Shown piece after piece: positions 9,104-17,623 of a stretch of DNA of 64,000 nt (positions are counted from its first letter, which is position 1; the number at the start of each line of letters is the position of its first letter). The stretch lies in assembly GCF_019424165.1 (NCBI RefSeq), contig NZ_JAHZAA010000001.1, positions 186,001 through 250,000 on the forward strand, read 5' to 3'. The notes under the pieces were generated by a model. The model did no database searches and had not been told where the DNA came from. It worked only from the letters and a program-made list of their open reading frames with translations. Source of the stretch: Desulfovibrio sp. (lineage in GTDB: Bacteria; Desulfobacterota; Desulfovibrionia; Desulfovibrionales; Desulfovibrionaceae). The position numbers were made by a program, and so were the translations under genes.

Positions 9104-9876
9104 GTAAACGGGTCATCCCCTGTCTTGATGTGCGCAACGGCCGCCTGACCAAGGGCGTCAAGTTTGTCGGCAACGAGGATATCGGCGATCCCGTGGAAAG
9201 CGCCCGCCGTTACTACGAAGAAGGCGCGGATGAGATCGTTTTTTACGATATTACGGCCTCAGCAGAGGCGCGCGGTATTTTTCTGGATGTTGTGGAGCGC
9301 GTGGCCGAGCAGATATTCATTCCCTTTTCCGTGGGCGGCGGCATATCCAGCGTGGCGGACATGCGGGCCGTGCTGCTGGCCGGGGCGGAGAAAGTTTCCA
9401 TCAATTCTGCGGCGGTGAAAAATCCCCACCTCATCAGCGACGGGGCGGATGCCTTCGGTTCACAGGCTGTGGTGGTGGGCATGGATGTGCTTGCCGTGCC
9501 TGAAAGCCCCGAGATTCCCTCCGGCTACGAAATTGTCATCCACGGCGGCCGCAAGCGCATGGGCCTGGACGCCATCGCCTGGGCGCGCCGCTGTCAGGAA
9601 CTGGGCGCGGGCGAGCTGTGCGTTAATTCCATTGACGCAGACGGCACCAAGGACGGCTACGAGCTGAAGCTTACCCGTGCCATTGCCGACGCTGTTTCCT
9701 TGCCGGTCATTGCTTCCGGTGGGGCGGGCGAACCCCGGCATATGCTGGAGGCCGTGACCGACGGCGGGGCCTCGGCGGCGCTTATCGCCTCCATCGTCCA
9801 CTACGGGCAGTACAGCATACGCCAGTGCAAGGAATATATGGCCGCCCACGGTGCGCGCATGCGCCTGACCTGGTAA
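9097..9876 (+). CDS. hisF: Imidazole glycerol phosphate synthase, cyclase subunit HisF
   Basis: A 259-residue (beta/alpha)8 barrel that cyclises PRFAR with ammonia from HisH. The catalytic aspartates are visible as D11 (IPCLDV) and D130 (VVVGMDV). Phosphate-binding glycine motifs are FSVGGGIS and VIASGGAG, and HGGRKRMGLDA and DGTKDGYE are family signatures. The start at 9097 gives the canonical MLSKRVIPCLDV beginning and overlaps hisH. Only this his pair is present here; the other histidine genes lie elsewhere. Confidence 0.96.
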   Translation: MLSKRVIPCLDVRNGRLTKGVKFVGNEDIGDPVESARRYYEEGADEIVFYDITASAEARGIFLDVVERVAEQIFIPFSVGGGISSVADMRAVLLAGAEKVSINSAAVKNPHLISDGADAFGSQAVVVGMDVLAVPESPEIPSGYEIVIHGGRKRMGLDAIAWARRCQELGAGELCVNSIDADGTKDGYELKLTRAIADAVSLPVIASGGAGEPRHMLEAVTDGGASAALIASIVHYGQYSIRQCKEYMAAHGARMRLTW

Positions 9877-10102
9877 CGGCAGCCCGCCCGAAGGTTGGCG
9901 GAGTGTCGCCGGGTGGCTGTCCACGGGCATCGTGGAGCGGAATGTTTCCGTAAAATTGGGTTGCTCCCGGCCGTGAAGCGACGCAGTTTTTGCCCGTACG
10001 GCGGGGCGCGTTGCCGGATGTCGGCCCGCAGGCCGCAATGGCGCGCCGAAAGGCAGGCGGTGCCTGTGCGCCTGCTGCCCGGCATCCCGGACAGGAGAGA
10101 TT

Positions 10103-11059
10103 GTGACAAAACGTGACTCTGCCCGGCTCTGCGGTGGAGAACCTGCCCCGTCTGCCGGACAGGCTGCTGCCCCTGGCCCCGTTCAGACGGCCTTGCCGCA
10201 GGGGCTGGTCCGGCTCTTGTCAGGTCTGCCCCCGCTGGCCGTGGCCTTTTCCGGCGGTATCGACAGCCGGTTTCTTTGTCATGCCGCCTTGCTGGGCGGC
10301 TGTGACGTGCTGGCCGTGCATGCGCGTGGCCCGCATGTTCCGGCAGAAGAGAGCGACTCGGCGCTGGCCTGGGCGCGGGCGCGCGGCTTGTCTTTGCTGG
10401 TGGTGGATTTTGATCCGCTGCCCCTGCCGGAGGTTGCCGCCAACAGCCGCCTGCGGTGCTATGCCTGCAAACAGGGTTTGCTGGCGACTGTTGCCGAAGC
10501 TTTGGCCCGCGCCGGAGAGGCGGTCGACAATGCGCCTGCGGGCAAGGGGCATCACGGCGCGCGTCTGTTGTGTGACGGCAGCAATGCCGATGACCTTACG
10601 GCTTTTCGCCCGGGCCTGCGCGCCCTGAAAGAGGCGGGAGTTGTGTCGCCGCTGGCGGAGGCTGGCATGAGTAAGGGAGCTATACGGGCTGCGGCCCGTG
10701 CTACGGGGCTGGATGATCCGGATCAGTGCGCCCGCCCCTGCCTGTTGACCCGCCTTGCCTATGGGCTTGCGCCGCAAAAGGACGTTCTGCACCGTATTGC
10801 CGCCGCAGAACGTTGCCTTGCAGCCTTGCGCGACAACGGGGACGTGGGCAGTGCTGCCTCCGGGCTTGTGGCGGGCTGCGCCCTGGGTGATTTTCGCCTG
10901 CGCCTTGTCCCGCAGCCGGTTTTACAGGTGCAGTTTCTGCCCGAAGCCCTTGAGTCGCCCGTGCGGCGCATTTTGGAAGCGCATGGTTTTATGAACTGTG
11001 AGCTGCTGGTCGGGCAGGGTGTCAGCGGTTTTTTTGACAGGCCGCCCGTGCAGCCCTGA
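10103..11059 (+). CDS. larE: LarE-type ATP-dependent sulfur transferase, three-cysteine variant
   Basis: A 318-residue protein of the PP-loop ATPase family. It has the ATP-binding SGGIDS (50-55), RCYACK (118-123), the DGSNADD signature (158-164) and FRPGLRAL. LarE proteins thiolate the pyridinium-dicarboxylate precursor of the nickel-pincer cofactor of lactate racemase. Here three cysteines, C209, C213 and C238, form a CX3CX24C pattern. Some LarE proteins, such as the Thermotoga one, use three cysteines to hold a [4Fe-4S] cluster rather than sacrificing a single Cys; this protein probably belongs to that group. The GTG start is preceded by AGGAGAGA. No larA, larB or larC is in the window. Confidence 0.85.
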   Translation: MTKRDSARLCGGEPAPSAGQAAAPGPVQTALPQGLVRLLSGLPPLAVAFSGGIDSRFLCHAALLGGCDVLAVHARGPHVPAEESDSALAWARARGLSLLVVDFDPLPLPEVAANSRLRCYACKQGLLATVAEALARAGEAVDNAPAGKGHHGARLLCDGSNADDLTAFRPGLRALKEAGVVSPLAEAGMSKGAIRAAARATGLDDPDQCARPCLLTRLAYGLAPQKDVLHRIAAAERCLAALRDNGDVGSAASGLVAGCALGDFRLRLVPQPVLQVQFLPEALESPVRRILEAHGFMNCELLVGQGVSGFFDRPPVQP

Positions 11060-11215
11060 GCGGGAGTTGGCCCGCCCGCGTGGCGCAGCCGGAGGCCCGG
11101 GCATGCTTTTGCGGCCCTGCGCGCCGCGCCGCGCCCTCACGCGGGGCTGGACTTTGTGCTTAAAAGGGCCTATGAATACCCACTTATATCAATGGGGCTT
11201 ACCCCGGAGGAAATT

Positions 11216-11326
11216 ATGGCTCATAAAAAAATCGAACGTAAGAAAGAACTGGCCCGTCGCCGTCATCGCCGCGCGGAGCGCCTGAAGCAGCGCGTGCGTG
11301 AAGCCAAGGCTGCTGCCAAGGCGTAA
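11216..11326 (+). CDS. Very small, highly basic conserved-looking protein, 36 aa
   Basis: The frame starts at an ATG with a strong GGAGGA ribosome site ten bases upstream and encodes 36 residues, over 40 percent Lys/Arg, starting MAHKKIERKKEL and ending in an Ala/Lys tail. It should form a single charged helix. The strong ribosome site and the isolated position before a terminator suggest an abundant RNA- or ribosome-associated polypeptide. I know of no function; similar tiny basic proteins are annotated as DUFs, but I cannot confirm the family. Confidence 0.72.
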   Translation: MAHKKIERKKELARRRHRRAERLKQRVREAKAAAKA

Positions 11327-11940
11327 CTGTTTCTGGATAACCGCCTGCCGCAAAACGCGTTTTCGTTTAATGGGGTCAGGGATAAGGCTGGAAGCGCCGT
11401 TGCGGGCGCTGTGCCGGGGCTTTTCTGGCATCCCGAAAAAAGCCGCGTCTTTTGCGGGCGCTACTTATTTAGCAACAGAGCACCGGTTTTCAGGTCCCTG
11501 GGGCCTGCCGGGGGCTGCCCGCGCAGCCCTCTTGCACCGTAGGCAAGTGAGACTGGCCGGGACTGTTCCCGGCGGTCTTTTTGCATGCGTATCGCCTGAA
11601 TGCTTGTCCCGCATGTCTTCGGGCTGCTGCGCCGGGACGTTCCGTATTGTCCGGCGGGGGCGGTTGGCCTGCCGTACCGGCAATCCGGTATTTTCAGTAA
11701 GGTGCTTTCGCCATACGGGCATTTTGTTGCAGATACATAAATGCTTCAGCGCCGCGTACACGCGCAGCGCCCACAGAATGGCGCGGGCTTTGCCGCAAGG
11801 TGTGCTTTCGGCAGGGCGGTTTTTGAAGTGCCGCGCATTGCGGGGACGATCTTTCTGTAGTGCGCGTGGGGCGTTCATACGTCATGCACCGGCGGGGCGC
11901 TGCCGCTGTAACCATCAAATCAATCTGCGCTAGTGTGATC
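11327..11940. other. Long intergenic region with terminator, possible untranslated RNA
   Basis: About 610 bases without a credible protein gene; open frames here are out of character with neighbouring proteins. From 11380 to 11580 it is rich in short GC stems and ends in a terminator, so it could be a 3' untranslated region or a small RNA. No tmRNA, SRP RNA or RNase P signature was found. The promoter of the fmdB-purB-pyrE run should lie in 11700-11930. Confidence 0.4.
11551..11582 (+). terminator. Intrinsic terminator
   Basis: GCCGGGA (11556-11562) pairs with TCCCGGC, followed by GGTCTTTTT. It would end transcripts from the 36-aa gene. Confidence 0.75.
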
Positions 11941-12285
11941 ATGCCTATTTACGAATATCAGTGTTCCAAGTGTCAGCACCGGTTTGAGGAGTGGGTGAAA
12001 AGTCCCTCCGATCAGGGCGAAGAGCCTTGCCCCAAGTGCGGCGCGGCCTCTCCGCGCATAATGTCGCAGACATCTTTTGTACTCAAGGGGGGCGGCTGGT
12101 ACGTTGATGATTATGGCTATCGCAAGGGCATAAAGGAAGAGGGCGGCGCTGCCGCGGCATCTTCTTCTCCCACTCCGGCGGAGGCCTCTCCGGCCGCGCC
12201 GACCGCACCCGCACCTGCCGCCGCTCCGGCGGCCGCTCCCGCAACCCCGGCCCCTGCTGCCGGTCCCGCGAAAACGGACTCATGA
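11941..12285 (+). CDS. FmdB-family zinc-ribbon protein
   Basis: A 114-residue protein with an N-terminal FmdB-type zinc ribbon: MPIYEYQCSKCQHRFE then CPKCGAASPRIM, i.e. four cysteines as two CxxC knuckles. An Ala/Pro-rich, probably disordered tail occupies residues 70-114. Family members are named after a putative formamidase regulator, but the biochemical role is unknown. The ATG at 11941 gives the canonical start, although the ribosome site is weak. The gene is eight bases from purB and probably heads the purB-pyrE operon. Confidence 0.88.
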   Translation: MPIYEYQCSKCQHRFEEWVKSPSDQGEEPCPKCGAASPRIMSQTSFVLKGGGWYVDDYGYRKGIKEEGGAAAASSSPTPAEASPAAPTAPAPAAAPAAAPATPAPAAGPAKTDS

Positions 12286-12292
12286 GGCTGTC

Positions 12293-13603
12293 ATGATCGA
12301 ACGCTACACCCGCCCGGAAATGGACCGTATATGGACTTTGAAAAACCGCTATCAGGCATGGCTTGACGTTGAGTTGGCCGTTTGCCGGGCGTGGAGCGAA
12401 ATGGGCCGGATTCCGGCCGAGGCCGTTGCCGTTATCTGCGACAAGGCCGCCATTGATGTGGACCGCATTCTCGAAATCGAGGAAGTGACCCGTCATGACG
12501 TCATTGCCTTTCTGACCTCGCTTGAAGAAAAGGTGGGGCCGGACGCGCGCTACATCCACTTGGGCTGCACTTCGTCAGATATTGTGGACACGGCCAACGC
12601 CCTGCTGCTGGTGCAGGCGGGCGAACTGATCCTGAAAGACCTGCGGGGCCTTCTGGACAGCATTGAATCGCTGGCCCGCCGTCATAAAGGCGTACTGTGC
12701 ATGGGCCGCACCCACGGCATTCACGCGGAGCCTACCAGCTTCGGCCTCAAGATGGCCGGTTTTTACGCCGAGTTTTCGCGTCATCTGGCGCGGGTTGAGG
12801 CGGGGCTTGAGAGCGTGCGCGTGGGCAAAATATCCGGCGCAGTGGGTACATACGCCTTTTTGTCGCCCGAGTTGGAAGCGCGCGCCCTGGGCCATCTGGG
12901 CCTTGGGGTTGACCCGCATTCCACCCAGATCATCCAGCGCGACCGTTACGCCCACTTCTTTACCTCCCTGGCCATTCTGGGCGGCGGCATAGAGCGCCTT
13001 TGCGTGGAGCTGCGCCACCTGCAACGCACCGAGGTGCTGGAAGTGGAAGAGGGCTTTGCCAAAGGGCAGAAAGGCTCTTCGGCCATGCCGCACAAAAAGA
13101 ATCCCATTTCGGCTGAAAATATGACCGGGCTTTCGCGCCTGCTGCGTACCAACGCCCTGGCCGCCCTGGAAAACCAGGCTCTCTGGCACGAGCGCGACAT
13201 CAGCCATTCATCGGTGGAGCGTGTTATCATGCCCGATTCCACCATATTGGCCGACTACATTCTTGCGCGCCTTACCCGCCTGCTGGACGGCCTTGTGGTC
13301 AAGCCCGACCGCATGCGCGAGAATATGGACCGCTCCTTTGGCCTGTATTTTTCGCAGCGTGTGCTCACGGCGCTTGTGTCCGGCGGGCTGCCGCGCCAGC
13401 AGGCCTATGAGGCCGTGCAGCGTCTTGCCATGCAGAGCTGGGAAAGCCGCGTGCCTTTCCCCGATCTTGTGCGCGCCGATGCGGATATGAGCGGCCGTCT
13501 GGGCGAAGCCGCCCTGAAAGAGCTTTTTGATCCTTCCTATTACCTGCAGTACGAGGACGAGATTTTCGCCCGCGTGTTTGCTGAAAGCCCCGCCCGGGCC
13601 TAG
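12293..13603 (+). CDS. purB: Adenylosuccinate lyase
   Basis: A 436-residue fumarase/aspartase-superfamily enzyme that releases fumarate from SAICAR and adenylosuccinate in purine synthesis. The signature loop GSSAMPHKKNPISAEN is near residue 265, the catalytic region TSSDIVDTANAL near 95, and GRTHGIHAEPTSFG near 140. Length is normal. It sits between the FmdB-like gene and pyrE with gaps of only 7 and 12 bases, so purine and pyrimidine steps are cotranscribed. Confidence 0.97.
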   Translation: MIERYTRPEMDRIWTLKNRYQAWLDVELAVCRAWSEMGRIPAEAVAVICDKAAIDVDRILEIEEVTRHDVIAFLTSLEEKVGPDARYIHLGCTSSDIVDTANALLLVQAGELILKDLRGLLDSIESLARRHKGVLCMGRTHGIHAEPTSFGLKMAGFYAEFSRHLARVEAGLESVRVGKISGAVGTYAFLSPELEARALGHLGLGVDPHSTQIIQRDRYAHFFTSLAILGGGIERLCVELRHLQRTEVLEVEEGFAKGQKGSSAMPHKKNPISAENMTGLSRLLRTNALAALENQALWHERDISHSSVERVIMPDSTILADYILARLTRLLDGLVVKPDRMRENMDRSFGLYFSQRVLTALVSGGLPRQQAYEAVQRLAMQSWESRVPFPDLVRADADMSGRLGEAALKELFDPSYYLQYEDEIFARVFAESPARA

Positions 13604-13615
13604 CCGAGGTTGTTC

Positions 13616-14197
13616 ATGAGCGTTTGCACCCAAGAGCATATGATGGAACTTAAACGCCGTCTCGCGCGCCTGCTGGTGGAAAAGTCCTACCGTGAAGGGG
13701 ATTTTATGCTGGCTTCAGGCCGCAGAAGCGACTATTATTTTGACTGTCGTGTAACGGCCCTGCACGCCGAAGGCTCCTGGCTTATCGGCACGCTGTTCAA
13801 CCACATGCTTCGCGATCTGGATATCCGGGGCGTGGGCGGCATGACCATGGGTGCAGATCCGCTGGTTTCCGCCACTACGGTTATTTCGTATGAGCAGGGC
13901 AGGCCCCTGCACGGCCTGCTGGTGCGCAAAGAGGCCAAAGGCCACGGCACCGGGCAGTTTGTGGAAGGACTTGGCAACTTTAACGCAGGTGATCGCGTTG
14001 CCATGCTGGAAGATGTGGTCACCACGGGCGGTTCGCTGCTCAAGGCCTGCCACAGGATCAGTGACGCAGAGCTGAATATTGTTGCTGTGTGCGCCATTCT
14101 GGACAGGGAGGAAGGTGGCCGTGAAAAGCTCCGTGAGGCGGGATATGAACTGCTTGCCCTCTTCACCCGCGCGGAACTGGTGGCCCTTGCGCGCTGA
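13616..14197 (+). CDS. pyrE: Orotate phosphoribosyltransferase
   Basis: A 193-residue enzyme joining orotate to PRPP in UMP synthesis. The PRPP-binding motif MLEDVVTTGGSLL is near residue 125, and a substrate loop RKEAKGHGTG near 105. The ATG at 13616 follows GAGG; an in-frame TTG two codons upstream is less likely. It is 12 bases after purB in the same operon. Confidence 0.95.
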   Translation: MSVCTQEHMMELKRRLARLLVEKSYREGDFMLASGRRSDYYFDCRVTALHAEGSWLIGTLFNHMLRDLDIRGVGGMTMGADPLVSATTVISYEQGRPLHGLLVRKEAKGHGTGQFVEGLGNFNAGDRVAMLEDVVTTGGSLLKACHRISDAELNIVAVCAILDREEGGREKLREAGYELLALFTRAELVALAR

Positions 14198-14309
14198 GTT
14201 CACTCCGGCGGAACCTGACGCAGCGGCCCCTGGGGCCGCCGTGCCTGACGGTATTTCGCGGGCGTCTCTTTTGCCGTACGCAGAGGGGCGCGCGCCTCTT
14301 CGGCACGCG

Positions 14310-16880
14310 ATGGCACGTTTTTCCTTCACAGCCCCCACAGCCCGCCCATCCCGTTCGGGAGGCCGCGTTTTGCGCAACAGTGTGGCTCTCCGCCGTATTG
14401 CTGTTTTTCTTTTTTCTCTTTGCGCCCTGCGGGCCTTGCCGGGCCTTGCGGCGGCGCTTTTGTGCGTTCTTGCCGCGTCCGGCTACGCGCGCGCCGACAA
14501 CTGGCAGGCTTCGCTGTACAACGAGGGCCTGCCTTCCCATCTGGTGGCTGTGGACAAAAACCGCCAGACCTTCATGTTTTTCGAGAAAAAAAGCCCTCTC
14601 AAGCTCCGCTATACCTATCCCTGCACCACCGGGCAGTTGACCGGCGACAAGAAGGTGCTCAACGACCTGCGTACTCCCGAGGGCATCTATTTTGTGGAAT
14701 ACAAGATAGCCAGCGGACTGGACTTCAAAGAATACGGTGGCATAGCTTACACGCTCAACTACCCCAATCCCGTGGACAAGCTGCGTGGCAAAACCGGCCA
14801 CGGCATATGGATTCACAGCAAGGGCCTGGGCATTGAGCCGCTTTCAACGCGGGGCTGCGTGGCTATCGGGCTGAAAGAGATTGACGAGGTCGGCCCGAGC
14901 CTTGTACCCGGAACCGCCGTGGTGCTGGCGGAACGTCTGGATGAAACCGCTATGCCGCAGCCGGATAACGGCACGGCCCGCGAATTGCGGCGGCTCATGC
15001 AGGCGTGGAGCAACGCCTGGGCCGGGCGCTCATCCAAGATGTTTGAGTTCTATGATGGCGATGCATACAGCAAGGCCATGCCCGAAAGTTTCGCCGCCTT
15101 CAGGCTGAACAAGGAACGTCTGTTCAAGATCCTCAGCTTTATCAAAATTTACAACCGTAAAATTCACGTACTTGAAGGGCCGGGCTATTGGGTTACCTGG
15201 TCCGAGCAGTTTTATACCGCATCCAACCTTTCCACTGAAGGTGTCCGCCGCCTGTACTGGCAGCGGGGCGACGACAAGAAGTTCCGCATTGTCGGTATGG
15301 AATGGACCCCCCGTGATCTTGGCATGCGGGCCGCTTACCAGAAAGGCCAGCTTGTGGCCGAAGCGCCGTTGCAGACGGCTTCGGACGTTGATTCCGAAGC
15401 GCCCCTGCCGCCGCGCCTGGATATGCCTGAAAGCGCCGCTGACGGCGCCGAATCTGTGGCCGCCAACGCCGCCGCTGGGGGCAAGACAACCGGCAAAGCG
15501 CCTGCTGAAGCCGCAGCGCCGGGTAAATCCGTTGCACTCAGCGAACCTCTTGTTCCCCGCCGCATGCAGGCTCCGCCCCCGGCAGAAGTGAACTGGGGCG
15601 CGCGCCCCGCCATGGAAGACTCTGCCCGGTTTGCTGCCGAGCAGCGGGCCGCCGAAGAACTTGCTGCCCAGCAGCGCGCGGAAGAAGAGCGCGCCGAAGC
15701 GAATCGCCTTGCCGAAATCCGTGCTGCGGAAGCACGCGCGGCTGCCGAAAAAGCCGAGGCCGAACGCCTTGCCGCTGAACAGGCCGCTGCTGAAAAAGCC
15801 GCTGCCGAAGCTGAAGCGCAACGGCTGGCACAACTTGCAGCGGAAAAGCTCGCCGCAGAAAAGCTCGCTGCGGAAAAACTGGCTGCGGAACGCGCAGCGG
15901 TAAAGGCCGAGGCCGAACGCCTGGCTGCCGAAAAGGCTGCGGCTGAAAAGGCCGCCGCCGAAGCTGAAGAACAGCGGCTGGCGCAATTGGCCGCGGAAAA
16001 GCTCGCCGCGGAAAAACTGGTTGCAGAGCAGCTTGCCGCCCAGCGCGCCGCCGAAGAACTGGAAGCCAAAAAGCAGGCTGCCCTTGCCGCGCAGGACTTG
16101 CACCTTACGCCGGAACTGCGCGCCCAGTTGCAACAGGCTGTGAGCGGCTGGAATGCGGCCCTTGCCGCCCGTTCGCCGGCCCTTGCCGACTTTTATGATC
16201 ATGCACGCTTTAACCGCGAGCCTGGAGCACCGCGCGGGCTTTCCTATAATGCCGCCTGGCGCGAGCTTGAAAAGCATCTGGGCGCGCCCTGGCTGCGTTA
16301 CATCAGCCGCAAACCTTCTTTCGAGGTGCAGGGCAAACTGGCGGTCAGCCGTTGCGAAGAGCTTGTGGCCGGCCCTCACGGTCTGAGCGAAGGCGTTCGT
16401 ACGCTCTGGTGGCGCAAGGGAGACAACGGCGACCTGCGTATTGTGGCCTCGCAGTTCCAGCCCGATGAGCTGGGGCTGGCCGCCGATTATCTCGATCAGG
16501 TAAGCGGCGCGGTGAGTGATGCCATTGAAGGCTGGCGCAAGGCCTGGGAGGCTGGCAACCTGGATGCATATATGGCCTGTTATACCGACAGTGCTGTGCA
16601 GCAGGGCCGGTGGGGGGCCAAAAACATCCGTCGCCAGAAAGAAGGGCTGTGGTCCCGTGTGCAGCCGACCCTTGTACAGCTTTCCGGCCTGCGGCTGGTG
16701 GCGGACAAGACCGGCATACGCGCCGACATGGGGCAGACCTATGCCGACAGCGTCGGACACAGCGACAGGGGAACAAAAACTCTGCTGTTACAGTATGACG
16801 GCAAGAAATGGCTTATCGCGCGTGAAGACTGGACGGCGGCCCCCGCCGCTGCCCCCGCGTCCGGAGGAGGCAGGCCTTGA
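14310..16880 (+). CDS. Large L,D-transpeptidase with coiled coil and three NTF2-like modules
   Basis: About 856 residues. An N-terminal membrane/signal segment (about 25-60) ends near ASGYARA. The YkuD L,D-transpeptidase domain follows (about 65-215), with HGIWIHS and the catalytic Cys183 in STRGCVAI. Then come a first NTF2-like module (about 225-350, starting LMQAWSNAWAGRS), an Ala/Glu/Lys-rich coiled coil with internal repeats (about 430-590), and two more NTF2-like modules (about 610-735 and 738-850, each with a W...W...FY/CY pattern). Such enzymes make 3-3 peptidoglycan cross-links or attach proteins to the wall. The start is uncertain: ATG 14310 has a weak ribosome site, but upstream residues do not look like protein. 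Confidence 0.85.
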   Translation: MARFSFTAPTARPSRSGGRVLRNSVALRRIAVFLFSLCALRALPGLAAALLCVLAASGYARADNWQASLYNEGLPSHLVAVDKNRQTFMFFEKKSPLKLRYTYPCTTGQLTGDKKVLNDLRTPEGIYFVEYKIASGLDFKEYGGIAYTLNYPNPVDKLRGKTGHGIWIHSKGLGIEPLSTRGCVAIGLKEIDEVGPSLVPGTAVVLAERLDETAMPQPDNGTARELRRLMQAWSNAWAGRSSKMFEFYDGDAYSKAMPESFAAFRLNKERLFKILSFIKIYNRKIHVLEGPGYWVTWSEQFYTASNLSTEGVRRLYWQRGDDKKFRIVGMEWTPRDLGMRAAYQKGQLVAEAPLQTASDVDSEAPLPPRLDMPESAADGAESVAANAAAGGKTTGKAPAEAAAPGKSVALSEPLVPRRMQAPPPAEVNWGARPAMEDSARFAAEQRAAEELAAQQRAEEERAEANRLAEIRAAEARAAAEKAEAERLAAEQAAAEKAAAEAEAQRLAQLAAEKLAAEKLAAEKLAAERAAVKAEAERLAAEKAAAEKAAAEAEEQRLAQLAAEKLAAEKLVAEQLAAQRAAEELEAKKQAALAAQDLHLTPELRAQLQQAVSGWNAALAARSPALADFYDHARFNREPGAPRGLSYNAAWRELEKHLGAPWLRYISRKPSFEVQGKLAVSRCEELVAGPHGLSEGVRTLWWRKGDNGDLRIVASQFQPDELGLAADYLDQVSGAVSDAIEGWRKAWEAGNLDAYMACYTDSAVQQGRWGAKNIRRQKEGLWSRVQPTLVQLSGLRLVADKTGIRADMGQTYADSVGHSDRGTKTLLLQYDGKKWLIAREDWTAAPAAAPASGGGRP
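15763..16060 (+). repeat. In-gene tandem repeat coding an Ala/Glu/Lys coiled coil
   Basis: Inside the L,D-transpeptidase gene. A unit of about 150 bases, encoding AERLAAE[QK]AAAEKAAAEAE[AE]QRL.., occurs twice in a row (starts near 15763 and 15913), with shorter AAEKL repeats inside. It is likely to vary in length between strains. Confidence 0.8.
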
Positions 16881-17623
16881 AATACAAGGAAAGCCTTTCC
16901 ATCATCTTTATGAGGGATAACGGTCCCCGGAGCAGCTTTCGCGTTCGTCGGGGCCGCTTTTACGCGGCGCTGGCCTTTTTTGCCTGCCTGCCAGTGCTGA
17001 GTGCTGTTCTGGGCTGGCAGTGCTGGCAGCTATGGCAGGAGAATGCCGCGCTGCGCGCCAATGTGCTGCGCTTTGAAAGCGACTATCAGGGTGCGCAGGC
17101 CACGGCAGAGCGCCTTGAACATCTTGAAGAACTGCTGCGCGAAGAAGATGTGCAGGGGCGCGACCTTGTTCTGCGCCGCCTGGGTGGGGGAGAGGCCGCT
17201 GTCGAGACTTCCCCGGCAGAGAGGGATGAAAACGGCAAAAGCGAAGCGTTGCGCGGTGCAGAAGGGCCAGGGCATGAGGAATTTCCTGCCATTGACCTTG
17301 ATTACGTCAAGGTGGGCAATGTGCAGGTACGCGCCCTGCGCGGCGGCAAGCTGCGCCTTGCCCTTGATTTGCGCAACACCGACAACCAGCGTCTGGCTTC
17401 CGGTTCTGTGTCGGGTACGCTGGTTACGGCTGACGGGGCAAAGCACGCCCTGAATTTTGACCCGGAAAACGTGGGTGATTTTCGCATCAGCCGCTTCAAG
17501 CGCACTGTCATCGTGGTGCGCCTGCCGGGACGTCTTGATCTGATGAACGCCCAGGTTATTCTTGAGGTGCACAATCAGGATGAAAGCGTGGTCTACCGCA
17601 ATATTTTTCCTGTGGAGCACTAG
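16877..17623 (+). CDS. Membrane-anchored coiled-coil protein, unknown function, 248 aa
   Basis: The start is TTG at 16877, overlapping the stop of the L,D-transpeptidase gene (TTGA) and preceded by GGAGGAGGCAGG, so it is translationally coupled. The protein has a short basic N-terminus, one membrane helix (about 27-48, AALAFFACLPVLSAVLGW), a coiled coil (about 50-95), an acidic linker and a C-terminal beta-rich domain (about 135-248) that should lie in the periplasm. I do not recognise the family. The tight coupling suggests it works with the transpeptidase at the cell wall, for example as an anchor or regulator. Confidence 0.8.
   Translation: MKYKESLSIIFMRDNGPRSSFRVRRGRFYAALAFFACLPVLSAVLGWQCWQLWQENAALRANVLRFESDYQGAQATAERLEHLEELLREEDVQGRDLVLRRLGGGEAAVETSPAERDENGKSEALRGAEGPGHEEFPAIDLDYVKVGNVQVRALRGGKLRLALDLRNTDNQRLASGSVSGTLVTADGAKHALNFDPENVGDFRISRFKRTVIVVRLPGRLDLMNAQVILEVHNQDESVVYRNIFPVEH

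Noticed and set aside
11860..11941. Upstream extension of the FmdB-like gene
   Set aside because: The extra residues do not match the family, which begins MPxYEYxC.
15030..16760. Open frame of 576 codons on the minus strand
   Set aside because: Antisense shadow of the L,D-transpeptidase coiled-coil gene, caused by GC-rich, Ala/Glu codons; no ribosome site or family match.
16877..16880. TTG as an unlikely start for the membrane protein
   Set aside because: Kept as start because a strong GGAGGAGG site precedes it and the overlap with the upstream stop is a typical coupling arrangement.
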